51,470 nucleotides of DNA, taken from positions 1 to 51,470 of the forward strand of contig NZ_BMMW01000009.1 of NCBI RefSeq assembly GCF_014646135.1, written 5' to 3'. The notes under the pieces are model-generated. The model was not told where the DNA came from. It saw only the letters and a program-made list of their open reading frames with translations, and did no database searches. Position 1 is the stretch's first letter. Each line of letters starts with the position of its first letter. The translations under genes and the position numbers were made by a program. Shown here one piece after another: positions 7,893 through 16,736 of this stretch. The stretch is from Nocardia camponoti. Its GTDB lineage: Bacteria; Actinomycetota; Actinomycetes; Mycobacteriales; Mycobacteriaceae.

Positions 7893-8849
7893 TTACTTGA
7901 TCGCGACCCGAACCTTCACCGCGTCGGCGTCGGTATTGTGCAGTGCCTGTGCGATAAGCGCGCTCAGATCCAGTTGCGGCGCGGTCGAGGTAACCGACTG
8001 CGTCAGCGGCGCGAGCCCCGGCAGCGACGCCTGCAACTCGGGTCCGAGCTCAGTGAGCTTGGCGTTGAGCTGGCCCAAGAAGTCGACAAGGCCGCCGTCG
8101 CGCAGGTACGCGCTCGCGTCTTCGGACGCACCGTATCGGCCGACCGCTTCAACGAACTGGTCGATCGTCTGCGCTAGGCGAACGAACGCGGGCGCCGCGG
8201 CGAGCGTCGCCGGCTCTGCCCAGCCGATATCGCCGACGACGGATTCGAAGTTGTTTTCCAACGTCGCGATCGCGGGCGCGCGGCTCATGATCGCGGCGGC
8301 AAGCAGGTCGCCAGCGCGCGCGAGTTCGGGCACAACGTTCTCCGAGCCCGTCAGCGCGGTGTTGAGCGTTTCGGTGAGTGAACCGACCACGGTCGGGTCA
8401 AGCTGGTCGACGGTCTTGGTGACCAGCCGCGCGACTTCGGGAATCGACATCGGCGTTTTGATGTTGGTCCCAGCCAACTTCTGCCCGTCGCGCACGTACG
8501 GTCCGTTGCTGTCGCGCGGGACGAACTGCACGAACGGCTCACCAAGCGAAGACAGGTGTTCGATCGTGACCGTGCTGCTCATCGGCAGTTTTTGGTCGGC
8601 GTCGATGCGGAAACCGACCTGCACGCGACCAGCGCCGACGGTGTCGACCTGGGTGACTTTGCCGATTTCGATGCCGGTGAGCAACACCGGCGAACCGACG
8701 CTGAGCCCGCCGGAGTTGGCGACTTCGAGCGACGCGTTGGTGTACTCGGCGAACGGGTCGACCTTAACGACACCGAAGGTCAGGTAACTCGCGCCGAGCA
8801 CAGTGATCGCGGCGATACCGGTGAGGGAGGCGAGCGCGCCGAGTTTCAT
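7893..8849 (-). CDS. mceF: Mce protein, MceF position
   Basis: This 318-residue subunit is the sixth and last Mce of the operon. A single N-terminal helix (about residues 5-26) anchors it, then comes the MCE domain: SGGLSVGSPVLLTGIEIGKVTQV to LGEPFVQFVPRD, about residues 38-115. The rest is helical. In the known Mce1 architecture six different Mce proteins form a hexameric tube carrying lipids across the periplasm to the YrbE permease. The start overlaps the stop of mceE by 4 bp (ATGA), implying translational coupling. Its C-terminus is short compared with mycobacterial MceF proteins of 400-500 residues. Confidence 0.92.
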   Translation of the reverse strand: MKLGALASLTGIAAITVLGASYLTFGVVKVDPFAEYTNASLEVANSGGLSVGSPVLLTGIEIGKVTQVDTVGAGRVQVGFRIDADQKLPMSSTVTIEHLSSLGEPFVQFVPRDSNGPYVRDGQKLAGTNIKTPMSIPEVARLVTKTVDQLDPTVVGSLTETLNTALTGSENVVPELARAGDLLAAAIMSRAPAIATLENNFESVVGDIGWAEPATLAAAPAFVRLAQTIDQFVEAVGRYGASEDASAYLRDGGLVDFLGQLNAKLTELGPELQASLPGLAPLTQSVTSTAPQLDLSALIAQALHNTDADAVKVRVAIK

Positions 8850-9892
8850 CGCACCATTCCGATCATGCGCAGGGCGGCCACGATCTGGGCCAACTCTTGT
8901 TTGTCGCCAACCGAAACTTCGGTCACGTTGACCGAAGGGTGCTGGGCGAAGGGCACGACTTTCTCGCCAAGCAACTTCGTCAACAGCGCGAGATTCGACG
9001 AATTACGCAGGTCAGGTGACCCGCCGGTCAGCAGCGGCACCAGCGCGGTGACGGCGGCGTCGCCGGAGCGGGCGAGCGGTTCGGCCCACACGAGCGACTC
9101 GCCGGTCGGGCCGAGCGCCTTGAACACGGCCATCGTCTTCGCGATCGAATCGGCGGTGCCGTTCATCGCGTCGACCGAGGCCGGGGTGAGGATGTCGCTG
9201 AGTTGGGCCTCGATGTCGAGCAGGACCGGCGCGTTGCTCGCCAAGCCGTTGACGAGCAGGTCGACCTGGTCGAGGTGCGCGGCCAAGTCGGCGACGTCGG
9301 CACCCATCACACCCGCGATCCGCGCGGTTTCGGCGGGATCGCGCGGCATCACCGAGTTCACGCGCGCCATCATGTCTTGCAATTGTCCGACCGCGCCGCC
9401 CTGGACGAACAGCGCCATCGTCGCCATCGTGTCCTCAAGTTGGACAGGAGTTTTGGTGTGGTCGATGCCGATGGTGTCGCCGTCACGCAGCAGGGTTGTG
9501 AACCCGTCTTTGGGCGTGGTGAGCGACAGGTGGATGTCGCCGAGCAGCGTGTTTTGCCGCAGTTCGGCGATCGATGACTTGGGCAGTCGCACCGAATCGC
9601 TGATCTCGGCTTCGACGACAACGTAACCGCCACGGCCGGCTGGCGCGTTGGCTGGCGAAACGACGCGCACGTTGTCGACAACGCCGACCTGGGCGCCGTT
9701 GGCGATCACCTTCGACTTCGCTGGCAGGTTCAGCGCGCTCTCGAACTCGATGTTCACGTGGTAGGTCGGGCCGCTGACGCCCGAGCCGGGCACGGGCACC
9801 TGCGCGGGGTCGAACCCGCACGCACTCAGCGCGAGCCCGGTCGCGGCGAGGGCAATCGCCTTGTACCGCAAGCCTTTTCGCTTGATACTCAT
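8846..9892 (-). CDS. mceE: Mce lipoprotein, MceE position
   Basis: This 348-residue subunit is the lipoprotein (LprK-type) member of the six. The basic N-terminus MSIKRKGLRYK is followed by a hydrophobic stretch and the lipobox LSAC, with Cys25 as the predicted lipidated residue. The MCE domain runs about residues 45-125 (AKSKVIANGAQVGVVDNVRVV to NTLLGDIHLSL). The helical part follows. It overlaps mceD by 4 bp upstream and mceF by 4 bp downstream. A lipidated fifth subunit is the normal arrangement in mycobacterial mce operons and supports the gene-by-gene assignment. Confidence 0.94.
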   Translation of the reverse strand: MSIKRKGLRYKAIALAATGLALSACGFDPAQVPVPGSGVSGPTYHVNIEFESALNLPAKSKVIANGAQVGVVDNVRVVSPANAPAGRGGYVVVEAEISDSVRLPKSSIAELRQNTLLGDIHLSLTTPKDGFTTLLRDGDTIGIDHTKTPVQLEDTMATMALFVQGGAVGQLQDMMARVNSVMPRDPAETARIAGVMGADVADLAAHLDQVDLLVNGLASNAPVLLDIEAQLSDILTPASVDAMNGTADSIAKTMAVFKALGPTGESLVWAEPLARSGDAAVTALVPLLTGGSPDLRNSSNLALLTKLLGEKVVPFAQHPSVNVTEVSVGDKQELAQIVAALRMIGMVR

Positions 9893-10974
9893 CGCGTACC
9901 CGCCATTTCAAGCACTACCTGAACAAGGTTGACGTCGGTGGGTCCGTGTCCCGGTTCCGGGCACTGACCTGGCACGAGCGCGTCCACCGCCGCACACACC
10001 TGATCGGTTTCGGCGACGGGCAGGTCGACACGCGGCGGCGCGTACGTGATGCCACCGCCGGCGACCGCGCTGAAGTTCGCCGCGAGCGCTGGCGTCTTGT
10101 TGACGATCTCGCGCAGGTTAGTCGCGTTGGCGCGCAACAGTTTTACCGTTGGAACAACGTCGTCGAGCGCGCTGATGATCGGGTCGCCAAGGATGGTGAC
10201 CAGGTCGTTGAGCATTGGCAGCGCGGCACCAAGTCCGTCGAACAGCTTGGTCGCGGGCCCGAGCAGGTCATCGGTCGACTGGTTCAGCAGCGGCGCGAGG
10301 CGCACGAGCATCGATTGCAGCTCACCCCAGTGCTCGCTGACCTTGCTCGACACCGAGGCGAACGCGTCGAAAAGGCTTGCGAGATGGGCGATGTCGGCAT
10401 CCGGCTTGTTCATCGCCGAACCGAGCTTTTGGATCAGTTGGTTGATCGTCGGGCCGGTGCCCGCGGTCGCGCGTTCGATCGAACTCAGGCCATTGGCGAG
10501 GATATTCGACTGACTCGGGTCGGTGCCGTTGAGTTCTTCAGCGAGACTGGCGAGCGCGGTGAGCGTTTCGGTAACGCTCTTTGGCGTAAGGGTTTTGGTG
10601 ATGCACCCGTTCGACAGCTTGCGCATCTCTTTGCCGGAGGTGAGCACGGCCAGGTTGCGGTCGGCGGCAACGGAATACGCGACGGTCGTCGCCGACGCGT
10701 CGGCATACACCGGGTACTTGGCGTCAACGGCGAACTCGACGCGCACCTTTGAACCTTCGTTGCGCACGGAGGTGACCTCGCCGACATCAATGCCGCGCAT
10801 CGTCACGTGATTGCCCGGATAGAGGCCGATCGCGTCGGGCATGATCGCGCAGTAGCTCTCGGTTTTGCGCAGCGGATCGAACGCGATCACGTAGCCGCCG
10901 ATGACGAGCGCGACGAGCACCGCGACCCCGGCGACCGACATGAACGCCTGCGATGCGAGCAGTCGTTTGAACAT
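9889..10974 (-). CDS. mceD: Mce protein, MceD position
   Basis: This 361-residue Mce subunit has an N-terminal anchor (about residues 8-30) and an MCE domain with ESYCAIMPDAIGLYPGNHVTMRGIDVGEV. A long helical region follows, ending with two cysteines close to the C-terminus (DQVCAAV and GQCPEP) that could form a disulfide outside the membrane. The frame is open to 11004, but ATG 10974 is preferred because it overlaps the mceC stop by one base (TGATG) and gives the typical short cytoplasmic N-terminus MFKRLLASQ. It is part of the coupled operon. Confidence 0.92.
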   Translation of the reverse strand: MFKRLLASQAFMSVAGVAVLVALVIGGYVIAFDPLRKTESYCAIMPDAIGLYPGNHVTMRGIDVGEVTSVRNEGSKVRVEFAVDAKYPVYADASATTVAYSVAADRNLAVLTSGKEMRKLSNGCITKTLTPKSVTETLTALASLAEELNGTDPSQSNILANGLSSIERATAGTGPTINQLIQKLGSAMNKPDADIAHLASLFDAFASVSSKVSEHWGELQSMLVRLAPLLNQSTDDLLGPATKLFDGLGAALPMLNDLVTILGDPIISALDDVVPTVKLLRANATNLREIVNKTPALAANFSAVAGGGITYAPPRVDLPVAETDQVCAAVDALVPGQCPEPGHGPTDVNLVQVVLEMAGTR

Positions 10975-11987
10975 CAGCACGCCTTCCCGGGCAGCGGAAC
11001 GCACAGTCGCGTCTTCGACTGATCGACGACAACGCCCTGGTCAGGCACGACGAGTGCGCCGAGTTTGGTTTGCAGGTCGCCAACGGTGGCGATCATCGGT
11101 TCGAACTGACCGGCGAGTTCGCGCAGTCGAGGCAGCGCGTCGGCGAGTGCCTGGGCACGCGGCTTGAGCGTTGAGTCGTAGCTGGGCGCGAGCATCGCGA
11201 GTCGGTCGACAACCGAAACGAGCAACCGGACCGCTTCAGCGGCTTCGGCCTTGCGGCTGAGCAGTTGGTCTTCAAGCAGGTTGACGTTGTCCATCAGGCG
11301 ACCGAGGTCGCTTTTCGCGCCGTCGTACATCCTGATGTACTCGTCGACAACGGCGATCGACTTCGACACCTGGTCGCGCTGGCGGTCGAGCATGTCGGCG
11401 TACTTGCCGACGGTGTCAAGCGTAGTGCGAAGGGCGTCAGGCGATTTCGCGATCGCGGCGTTGGCGGCGGCGAGGTTGTTGCGCACGGTCGCGCCGTCGA
11501 CGGCGTTGAGCGGGTTGGTCGCGTCCTGGAACGTTTCCATCAGGCTGTAGGGCAACCGGATGCGGTCGGTGGGAATTGGCTTGTCGCCCAAGGCAGTTGA
11601 GCCCGCCGGGTACAGCGCGACGTAGTGGCCACCGACGACGGTGAGCATGCGGACATCCAGCGAGGTCTTATCGCCGACGAACACGTCACGGTCGACGGTG
11701 AACTTCATGATCACCTTGTCGGGCCGCAGCTCAAGCGAGGTCACCTCGCCAACCGAGATACCAGCGAGGCGAACGTCGTCACCCTCGTGCACCGACTGCG
11801 CTTCGGCGAGCTCGGCGGTGTAGGTGTGCTTGCCAAGCGGCACAACGTAAATCACGCCAGCGCCGATCACGAAAAGCACGACCATCGCCAATCCGATGAC
11901 GCCCATACGTAATTCGCGCGCTTTACGGGTCGGCTCATCCATGATCGGGCGGTCACCCGACGACAGCCAACGCATCAGCCGTTGCAT
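10974..11987 (-). CDS. mceC: Mce protein, MceC position
   Basis: This 337-residue subunit has a longer cytoplasmic N-terminus than its neighbours (about 30 residues, with DEPTRKARELR) before the membrane helix. The MCE domain follows (QSVHEGDDVRLAGISVGEVTSLE) and then a predicted coiled-coil helix rich in Asp, Gln and Arg. Two C-terminal cysteines (RLCVPLPGKAC) are present. ATG 11987 is selected because AGGAGGT (11994-12000) lies 6 nt upstream, the strongest ribosome site in the operon. It gives a 13-bp overlap with mceB. A second ATG at 11975 would give the one-base overlap seen elsewhere in the operon, but it has no such site. Confidence 0.93.
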   Translation of the reverse strand: MQRLMRWLSSGDRPIMDEPTRKARELRMGVIGLAMVVLFVIGAGVIYVVPLGKHTYTAELAEAQSVHEGDDVRLAGISVGEVTSLELRPDKVIMKFTVDRDVFVGDKTSLDVRMLTVVGGHYVALYPAGSTALGDKPIPTDRIRLPYSLMETFQDATNPLNAVDGATVRNNLAAANAAIAKSPDALRTTLDTVGKYADMLDRQRDQVSKSIAVVDEYIRMYDGAKSDLGRLMDNVNLLEDQLLSRKAEAAEAVRLLVSVVDRLAMLAPSYDSTLKPRAQALADALPRLRELAGQFEPMIATVGDLQTKLGALVVPDQGVVVDQSKTRLCVPLPGKAC

Positions 11988-12973
11988 ACCGTGACCTCCT
12001 GTCCTGCCATGAGCACCCGCAGCGGGGCGGGCACCGTCGCGGCACCGTTGGTGCAGTGCGGGGTGAAGTCGGCGAAGTCGCGCGACATCGTCGCGTCGAC
12101 GCTGGTCAGCAGGCCGGGCAGCTTGCCGAGCACGTCAACGGCTTCGTTCGGATCGGGGAACAGCGACTTGATCAGCGCGTCGGCGTCGTTGGCCGAGGTA
12201 AGACCAAGCGAAGCGAGCAGGTGGTCGACCGGCGCGAGCACCGACGGCGCGGTCATCGCGAACTTCACGACGCCGTCGATGTTGCGCTGCATCGCTTCGA
12301 AGATGTCGGTGAGACGCGCGAGCAACGGGACGAGGTAGCCGACGCGGCCGCCGTGACGTTCGCTCAGCGTCGACAGGTTCGCGATGAGCGTGCTGATGAT
12401 TTCCTGCCGGTTGTCGGCGTATTTCACCAGCTCGTCGATCGACTTCAGCGCGGGACCGATGCCGTTGCCGTCGCCTTCGATGACCGCGAGCATGTTGGCG
12501 GTGAACTGGTTGATCGCCTCGGGCGACAGCGTCGCGAGCACCGGCTTCAACCCGCTGAACAGGCTCGTCACGTCGAACGACGGGACGGTCATGTTCGCGC
12601 CGATCCGCGCCCCGGCAGGCATGACCTTGCCCGGGTTCGGCTGCTGCTGCAGGTCGATGTAGCGCTGGCCGGTGAGGTTTTGGTACCGGATGGCCAACTT
12701 CGAGTTGTCATAGATCGGGGTGTCGGTCTTCACCGTCAACGCGACCTTGGCCTTGTCGCCTTCGAGGGAGATCTTTTCGACCTTGCCGACCTGCACACCG
12801 AACATGCGCACGTCATTGCCGACTTTGAGCCCGTTCGCGTCGGTGAAGATCGCGTCGTGAGCTTGGGTTTCGCCAGCGACGGGCCGCTTGATCAGCGTGA
12901 AGACCAGCCCGAGTAACGCGAGCATGACGAGGGCGAAAACGCCGAGTCGCAGTGCGACGCCACCGATTTTCAT
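11975..12973 (-). CDS. mceB: Mce protein, MceB position
   Basis: The 332-residue subunit has an anchor helix at about residues 7-28. Its MCE domain begins near residue 38 (AIFTDANGLKVGNDVRMFGVQVGKVEKI) and contains TGQRYIDLQQ, the family's conserved strand pair. A helical segment follows. The C-terminal region has two cysteines (TPHCTNGAA and VTVCNG), as in the MceC and MceD products here, while the MceA product has none. The start overlaps the mceA stop by 4 bp (ATGA). Confidence 0.93.
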   Translation of the reverse strand: MKIGGVALRLGVFALVMLALLGLVFTLIKRPVAGETQAHDAIFTDANGLKVGNDVRMFGVQVGKVEKISLEGDKAKVALTVKTDTPIYDNSKLAIRYQNLTGQRYIDLQQQPNPGKVMPAGARIGANMTVPSFDVTSLFSGLKPVLATLSPEAINQFTANMLAVIEGDGNGIGPALKSIDELVKYADNRQEIISTLIANLSTLSERHGGRVGYLVPLLARLTDIFEAMQRNIDGVVKFAMTAPSVLAPVDHLLASLGLTSANDADALIKSLFPDPNEAVDVLGKLPGLLTSVDATMSRDFADFTPHCTNGAATVPAPLRVLMAGQEVTVCNG

Positions 12974-14001
12974 CGGACACCGCCCTTTCCGAACAGGGGA
13001 ACGGCGAGCGCGGGAACGTCCGCGAGCTCGACTTCGAGGTTGAGCACCGGGCTGCCGTTCGGGCCAGCGGGCATCGCGCCGAGCAGGTTGGTGAGCAGCG
13101 CGTGCAGGTCAGTGCCGGCCTGCGCCGACGACATCTGCGCGAGCGCGTACAGCATCGGGGCGAGCAGGTCGGCGGTGCCGGTGAGCTGGCCGCCCGCGGT
13201 GGTAAGTGTGGTGGAAAGCGAAGGCAGAATCGTGCCGCCGAGCGCGTTGACGCCGAGGTCGTAGCGTTCCTTGTCGACCTGGGTGACGCGGATGTCGGAC
13301 AGGATGTCGAGCACCTGCATGGTCGCGCCCGCGAACTCGCCGCCGCCGTGGAAGGCGGGACCGAGCTTGCCCGCCAACTCCGACGGCATGACGTCCTGGT
13401 TGTCGGCGATGGTGGTCGCCAGGGTGATCATCGCCTGCGCGAGCGGGGTGAACGCCTTGAAGTCGGCGGCAAGCTGGGAAATCACCGACGCCATCTGCGG
13501 GCTCGTCACCGTGACGCCCATGCCGGAGAGGCTGCGCAGGATCGAGCTCATCGTCGCGTCGTAAACGCGACCTGACTTCGGCCCGGTCAGGTCGATGGTT
13601 TCGCCGCCGCGCAGCGGTTGGCCACCGTCGCCACGCTTGAGTTCGATTTCGGCGATGCCGAACAGGTTCGTCGGGGCGTAGTCGATCGACAGCGCCGAAT
13701 CGATGCCGTGCATACGGGAGTTGTCGAGCAGCAGCGCGATTTGCTGCGTGCCGCTCTCCCCCGCGACGACCGAGTCGACCTTGCCGACGGTGACGCCGTC
13801 GACGCGCACCTGACTGCCCGCTGTAATGCCGTCACCAATGAGTTCGGTGTGCAGCGAGACGCGCAGGCCATCTTCGGTGCGGACGTTGCGGTAGACGAGG
13901 GTGGCGACGAGCACCACCGCGATCAGCCCGATGATGACAACGCCGGTAGTACGCGACGATTTACGCGAGGCAGCGACGCCTGGCATTCCGTAGTTAGGCA
14001 C
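12970..14001 (-). CDS. mceA: Mce protein, MceA position
   Basis: The 343-residue first Mce of the operon has a 17-residue cytoplasmic start, one transmembrane helix (about residues 20-38, VVIIGLIAVVLVATLVY) and an MCE domain from about residue 45 (HTELIGDGITAGSQVRVDGVTVGKVDSV to TNLFGIAEIELKRG). The helical needle-forming part follows. The start is GTG 14001; the ATG at 14009 reads into an early stop. It begins 6 bp after the stop of the second YrbE gene. At 343 residues it is shorter than M. tuberculosis Mce1A (about 450), so the variable C-terminal extension is small. Confidence 0.93.
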   Translation of the reverse strand: MPNYGMPGVAASRKSSRTTGVVIIGLIAVVLVATLVYRNVRTEDGLRVSLHTELIGDGITAGSQVRVDGVTVGKVDSVVAGESGTQQIALLLDNSRMHGIDSALSIDYAPTNLFGIAEIELKRGDGGQPLRGGETIDLTGPKSGRVYDATMSSILRSLSGMGVTVTSPQMASVISQLAADFKAFTPLAQAMITLATTIADNQDVMPSELAGKLGPAFHGGGEFAGATMQVLDILSDIRVTQVDKERYDLGVNALGGTILPSLSTTLTTAGGQLTGTADLLAPMLYALAQMSSAQAGTDLHALLTNLLGAMPAGPNGSPVLNLEVELADVPALAVPLFGKGGVR

Positions 14002-14007
14002 TGCCCA

Positions 14008-14871
14008 TCACCCCGTAAAGCTGATCGCCGAGTTGAAGCCCCACAGCGCGATCGACAAGACCATGTCGATGGCGACAATCGCGACCGACGACGCGCGAAC
14101 GGCACGTCCCGACGCGATGCCGACGCCCTCGGGGCCGCCGGTGGCGAAGAAACCGAAGTAGCTGTGGACAAGGATCACGACCGTGCCGAAAACGGCGACC
14201 TTGATAACGGCGGCGATCATGTCGAAACCAGCAATGAACTGGAAAAAGTAGTGGTCGTATACGCCCGCTGACTGGCCGTAGACCATCGTCAGCAGGCCGC
14301 GGCACGCCGCGTACGACAGGATCAGCGCGATAAGGAACGTCGGGACGATCGCGATCGCGCCCGCGATCACGCGGGTGGTCACGACGAACGGCACCGAACG
14401 CAGGCCGAGCGCTTCGATGGCGTCGATCTCCTCGGAGATGCGCATCGAGCCGATTTCGGCGGTGATGCGGCAGCCTGCCTGGGCGGCGAAGCCGATCGCG
14501 GCGGCGATGGGCGCGAGTTCACGCGTTGTCGCGTACGCAGAAATCACGCCGGTGACCGGGCCCATGCCGAGCATGTCAAGCGAAGCGAACGACTCAACGC
14601 CGACCGACGCGCCCATCACCAGGCCCAACACGATCATCATCGGGACGGTGCCGCCGCCGACGATGATCGAACCGCGACCCCAGGTCATGTCGGTGACCGC
14701 GCGCAGCGTCTCAGCGCGATAGCGCTTGAGCGTCAGCGGAACCGACGCGATGACCTGCCAGACGAACACCGCGATAAAGCCGAGCGATTCGCCAGCGCCA
14801 ACAACTTGTTTGCCAACGCGGGCGGGTTTACGCAACCACGCCAGCGACGCGGGGAGATAAGGAGCAGCCAT
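14008..14871 (-). CDS. yrbEB: YrbE/MlaE-type permease, second subunit (YrbEB)
   Basis: This 287-residue integral membrane permease has five or six helices and the MlaE-family core VPMMIVLGLVMGASVGV to ATTRELAPIAAAIGFAAQAGCRITAEIGSMRISEEIDAIEALGL. The acidic EEIDA loop is thought to contact the ATPase (MceG), which is not encoded here. It forms a heterodimer with the YrbEA protein under the Mce tube. Its ATG directly follows the YrbEA stop with no gap, and mceA starts 6 bp after its own stop. Confidence 0.94.
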   Translation of the reverse strand: MAAPYLPASLAWLRKPARVGKQVVGAGESLGFIAVFVWQVIASVPLTLKRYRAETLRAVTDMTWGRGSIIVGGGTVPMMIVLGLVMGASVGVESFASLDMLGMGPVTGVISAYATTRELAPIAAAIGFAAQAGCRITAEIGSMRISEEIDAIEALGLRSVPFVVTTRVIAGAIAIVPTFLIALILSYAACRGLLTMVYGQSAGVYDHYFFQFIAGFDMIAAVIKVAVFGTVVILVHSYFGFFATGGPEGVGIASGRAVRASSVAIVAIDMVLSIALWGFNSAISFTG

Positions 14872-15723
14872 TTACGCCAACTTCGTCGGAAGGAACATCG
14901 CGCTGATCTGGGTGGCGAGCAGGTTGACGATCGCGATCGAAACCACGCTCAACACCACGGCCGCGTTCACGGCATCGGCGACGCCACGCGGGCCGCCCTT
15001 GGCTTCAAGGCCACGCTGGCACGCGATGATGACAACAAGGAAGCCGAAGATCAGCGCCTTGAGCAGCGAGACCCACACGTCGCCGACGGTCGCGAACGAA
15101 CCGAACGTCGACCAGTACGAACCCGGGGTTACGCCCTGGCCGCTGACGGCGACGGCGTAGCCGGCGAGCACGCCAACGATGATGATCAGCACGTTCAGCA
15201 TCGGCGCGACGATCAGCATCGCGACCAGTCGCGGGATCACGAGCCGGTGCACCGGGCTGATGCCCATCGTGTTGAGCGCGTCGATTTCCTCGCGGATCGT
15301 GCGGGCGCCGAGGTCGGCGGCAATCGCCGCGGCGCCGGCGCCACCGAGGAGGAAGCCGGTCGCGATGGGCGCGCCCTGTTTGATGACGCCGAGGCCGCCG
15401 GTCGCGCCGAGCATCGAGTCAGCGCCGAGGCTGTGAATGAGATTGCCGACCTGAACCGACACAATCACGCCGAACGGAATGGCCATCAAAATCGCGGGAA
15501 TCGCGGTGACGGTAATCAGCCGCCACGCTTGAATCAGCGTTTCGCGCCATTGGAAATTGCGCGCGAGCACATCGGCAAGCGTTCCCGTTGTTGATTCGCG
15601 CGCTAGATCGACGGCGCGACCAAAAGTTCGCAACGACGACACGATGGTGTCGGTGAAGTTTTTGCGGACGATCTGTGCGGCGGAATCGGATTTCGCGCGG
15701 TGCTCGTCGACTGAGGTGGTCAT
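14872..15723 (-). CDS. yrbEA: YrbE/MlaE-type permease, first subunit (YrbEA)
   Basis: The 283-residue permease is the first gene of the mce operon. An N-terminal interfacial region of about 70 residues precedes the MlaE core (ITVTAIPAILMAIPFGVIVSVQVG, then GAAAIAADLGARTIREEIDALNTMGISPVHRLVIPR), which includes the EEIDAL coupling loop. ATG 15723 is chosen with GAGAGAG upstream; an adjacent GTG at 15726 would add one residue. Its promoter is probably at 15762-15790, overlapped by an inverted repeat. The gene is divergent from the PhoU-like gene. Confidence 0.94.
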   Translation of the reverse strand: MTTSVDEHRAKSDSAAQIVRKNFTDTIVSSLRTFGRAVDLARESTTGTLADVLARNFQWRETLIQAWRLITVTAIPAILMAIPFGVIVSVQVGNLIHSLGADSMLGATGGLGVIKQGAPIATGFLLGGAGAAAIAADLGARTIREEIDALNTMGISPVHRLVIPRLVAMLIVAPMLNVLIIIVGVLAGYAVAVSGQGVTPGSYWSTFGSFATVGDVWVSLLKALIFGFLVVIIACQRGLEAKGGPRGVADAVNAAVVLSVVSIAIVNLLATQISAMFLPTKLA

Positions 15724-15755
15724 CACGCGCTCTCTCGGTTCGGCATCGATGCTTC

Positions 15756-15790
15756 CCGGTCAAGCTAACCGGTACTGTGCGTCACAACAA
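15756..15790 (-). promoter_or_regulatory. mce operon promoter with overlapping inverted repeat
   Basis: On the minus strand, TTGTTG (15785-15790), a 17-nt spacer and TAGCTT (15762-15767) form a plausible promoter about 40 nt before the first yrbE start. The inverted repeat CCGGT (15756-15760), 7 nt, ACCGG (15768-15772) brackets exactly the -10 hexamer, which would suit a repressor site. No regulator gene is adjacent apart from PhoU-like. Prediction only. Confidence 0.4.
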
Positions 15791-16017
15791 AATTTCCACC
15801 CCGTGATCCACGCCACTTCACAATCAATTCGCCGCGCGTATCACCGCTATGTGATCTACCCCACTCACCTGCTGAAATGGCGTCACTAGGCGGCCAACGG
15901 GCGCGTCAATCCCCATTACGATTACGACCGGTGCCGTCCAGCACGGCTGCCGAAAGTGGTCGCGAAGATCGCCGGAGTACTGCACTCCAACGGCGAGGAT
16001 GGGGAAGAATTCAGCGC
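15791..16017. other. Divergent intergenic region between mce operon and PhoU-like gene
   Basis: No gene was found here. An inverted repeat ATCAC, 6 nt, GTGAT lies at 15840-15855. The plus-strand frame running from 15877 into the PhoU-like gene lacks a credible start before 16018. Confidence 0.45.
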
Positions 16018-16665
16018 GTGCGGACCCAGTTCACCCTTGAGCTTCTCGCTCTGTCGAACGATCTGACTCTTATGTCACGCCTGGCCCACGACGCGACCGA
16101 ACGCGTCGGCTTCGCCATCACCCATGCCGACCTCGCCGCTACCTATGAAGTGTTCGCGCTAGACGAGCAACTACAAAAGATGTTCGCCGCCTGCGAATCT
16201 CGCACAATGGCCCTGCTCGCGCTGCAAGCCCCCGTTGCGCGCGACCTGCGCCACGTTGTTACGTCGATCCAAATCGCTGGTGAACTGTCGCGGATCGGGC
16301 GACGCACCGAAACCGCAGGCCAGTACGTTTACCGCGCGCACCCGTCGGCAGTCGCCGCACCGGGGATTGTCGACGTGCTTGCGCCGATGAGCGAGCTTGC
16401 GGCCCATAGTGTTTCGCGGGTTGGCGATTCGCTGGCGACCGGCCGCATCAAGGCCGACGACGGTGCGCCCGATGCGATGGAAGCGCTGTGCGCGCGCTTG
16501 CGCACCACGCTCAGCGAGGCCGACACCCCCGCCGAAGTCGCGATTGATATCGCCTTGCTTGGCAGCCAGTTTCAGCGTTGCGTCGATCACGCTGCCCGCA
16601 TCATTCGTCTGATTCACTTCCAGACCACCGGAGTAGCTCCCGAAAGTGGTTCAGCACCCGACTGA
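16018..16665 (+). CDS. PhoU-like phosphate-signalling protein
   Basis: The 215-residue all-helical protein has the PhoU N-terminal pattern (VRTQFTLELLALSNDLTLMSRLAHDATERV) and two three-helix repeats. Metal-contacting acidic motifs are visible in the first (YEVFALDEQ) and second repeat (QFQRCVDHAARI). PhoU proteins restrain PhoR/PstSCAB phosphate uptake. GTG 16018 is chosen because it reproduces the MRT-x-(Y/F) start of mycobacterial PhoU and has GGGGAAG upstream; the open frame from 15877 encodes an unrelated Arg/Ser-rich stretch. There is no pst or phoR gene nearby, so it is an orphan PhoU. Its repeats are more diverged than in the housekeeping PhoU, so it may be a paralogue. Confidence 0.8.
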   Translation: MRTQFTLELLALSNDLTLMSRLAHDATERVGFAITHADLAATYEVFALDEQLQKMFAACESRTMALLALQAPVARDLRHVVTSIQIAGELSRIGRRTETAGQYVYRAHPSAVAAPGIVDVLAPMSELAAHSVSRVGDSLATGRIKADDGAPDAMEALCARLRTTLSEADTPAEVAIDIALLGSQFQRCVDHAARIIRLIHFQTTGVAPESGSAPD

Positions 16666-16736
16666 TTCACCCCTCGATAGCGCCAAGCTATGGGATAGCA
16701 CCATTTTTGACGCCTCAACAGCCTAAGCTCGTCGCC

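Noticed and set aside
12056..12916. 286-aa plus-strand frame inside mceB
   Set aside because: It is antisense to a full Mce protein and is dominated by Arg/Asp/His/Gln as expected for a shadow frame.
15840..15855. ATCAC-N6-GTGAT as a CRP-type site
   Set aside because: The arms are inverted relative to the CRP consensus (TGTGA-N6-TCACA), and five-base arms can occur by chance.
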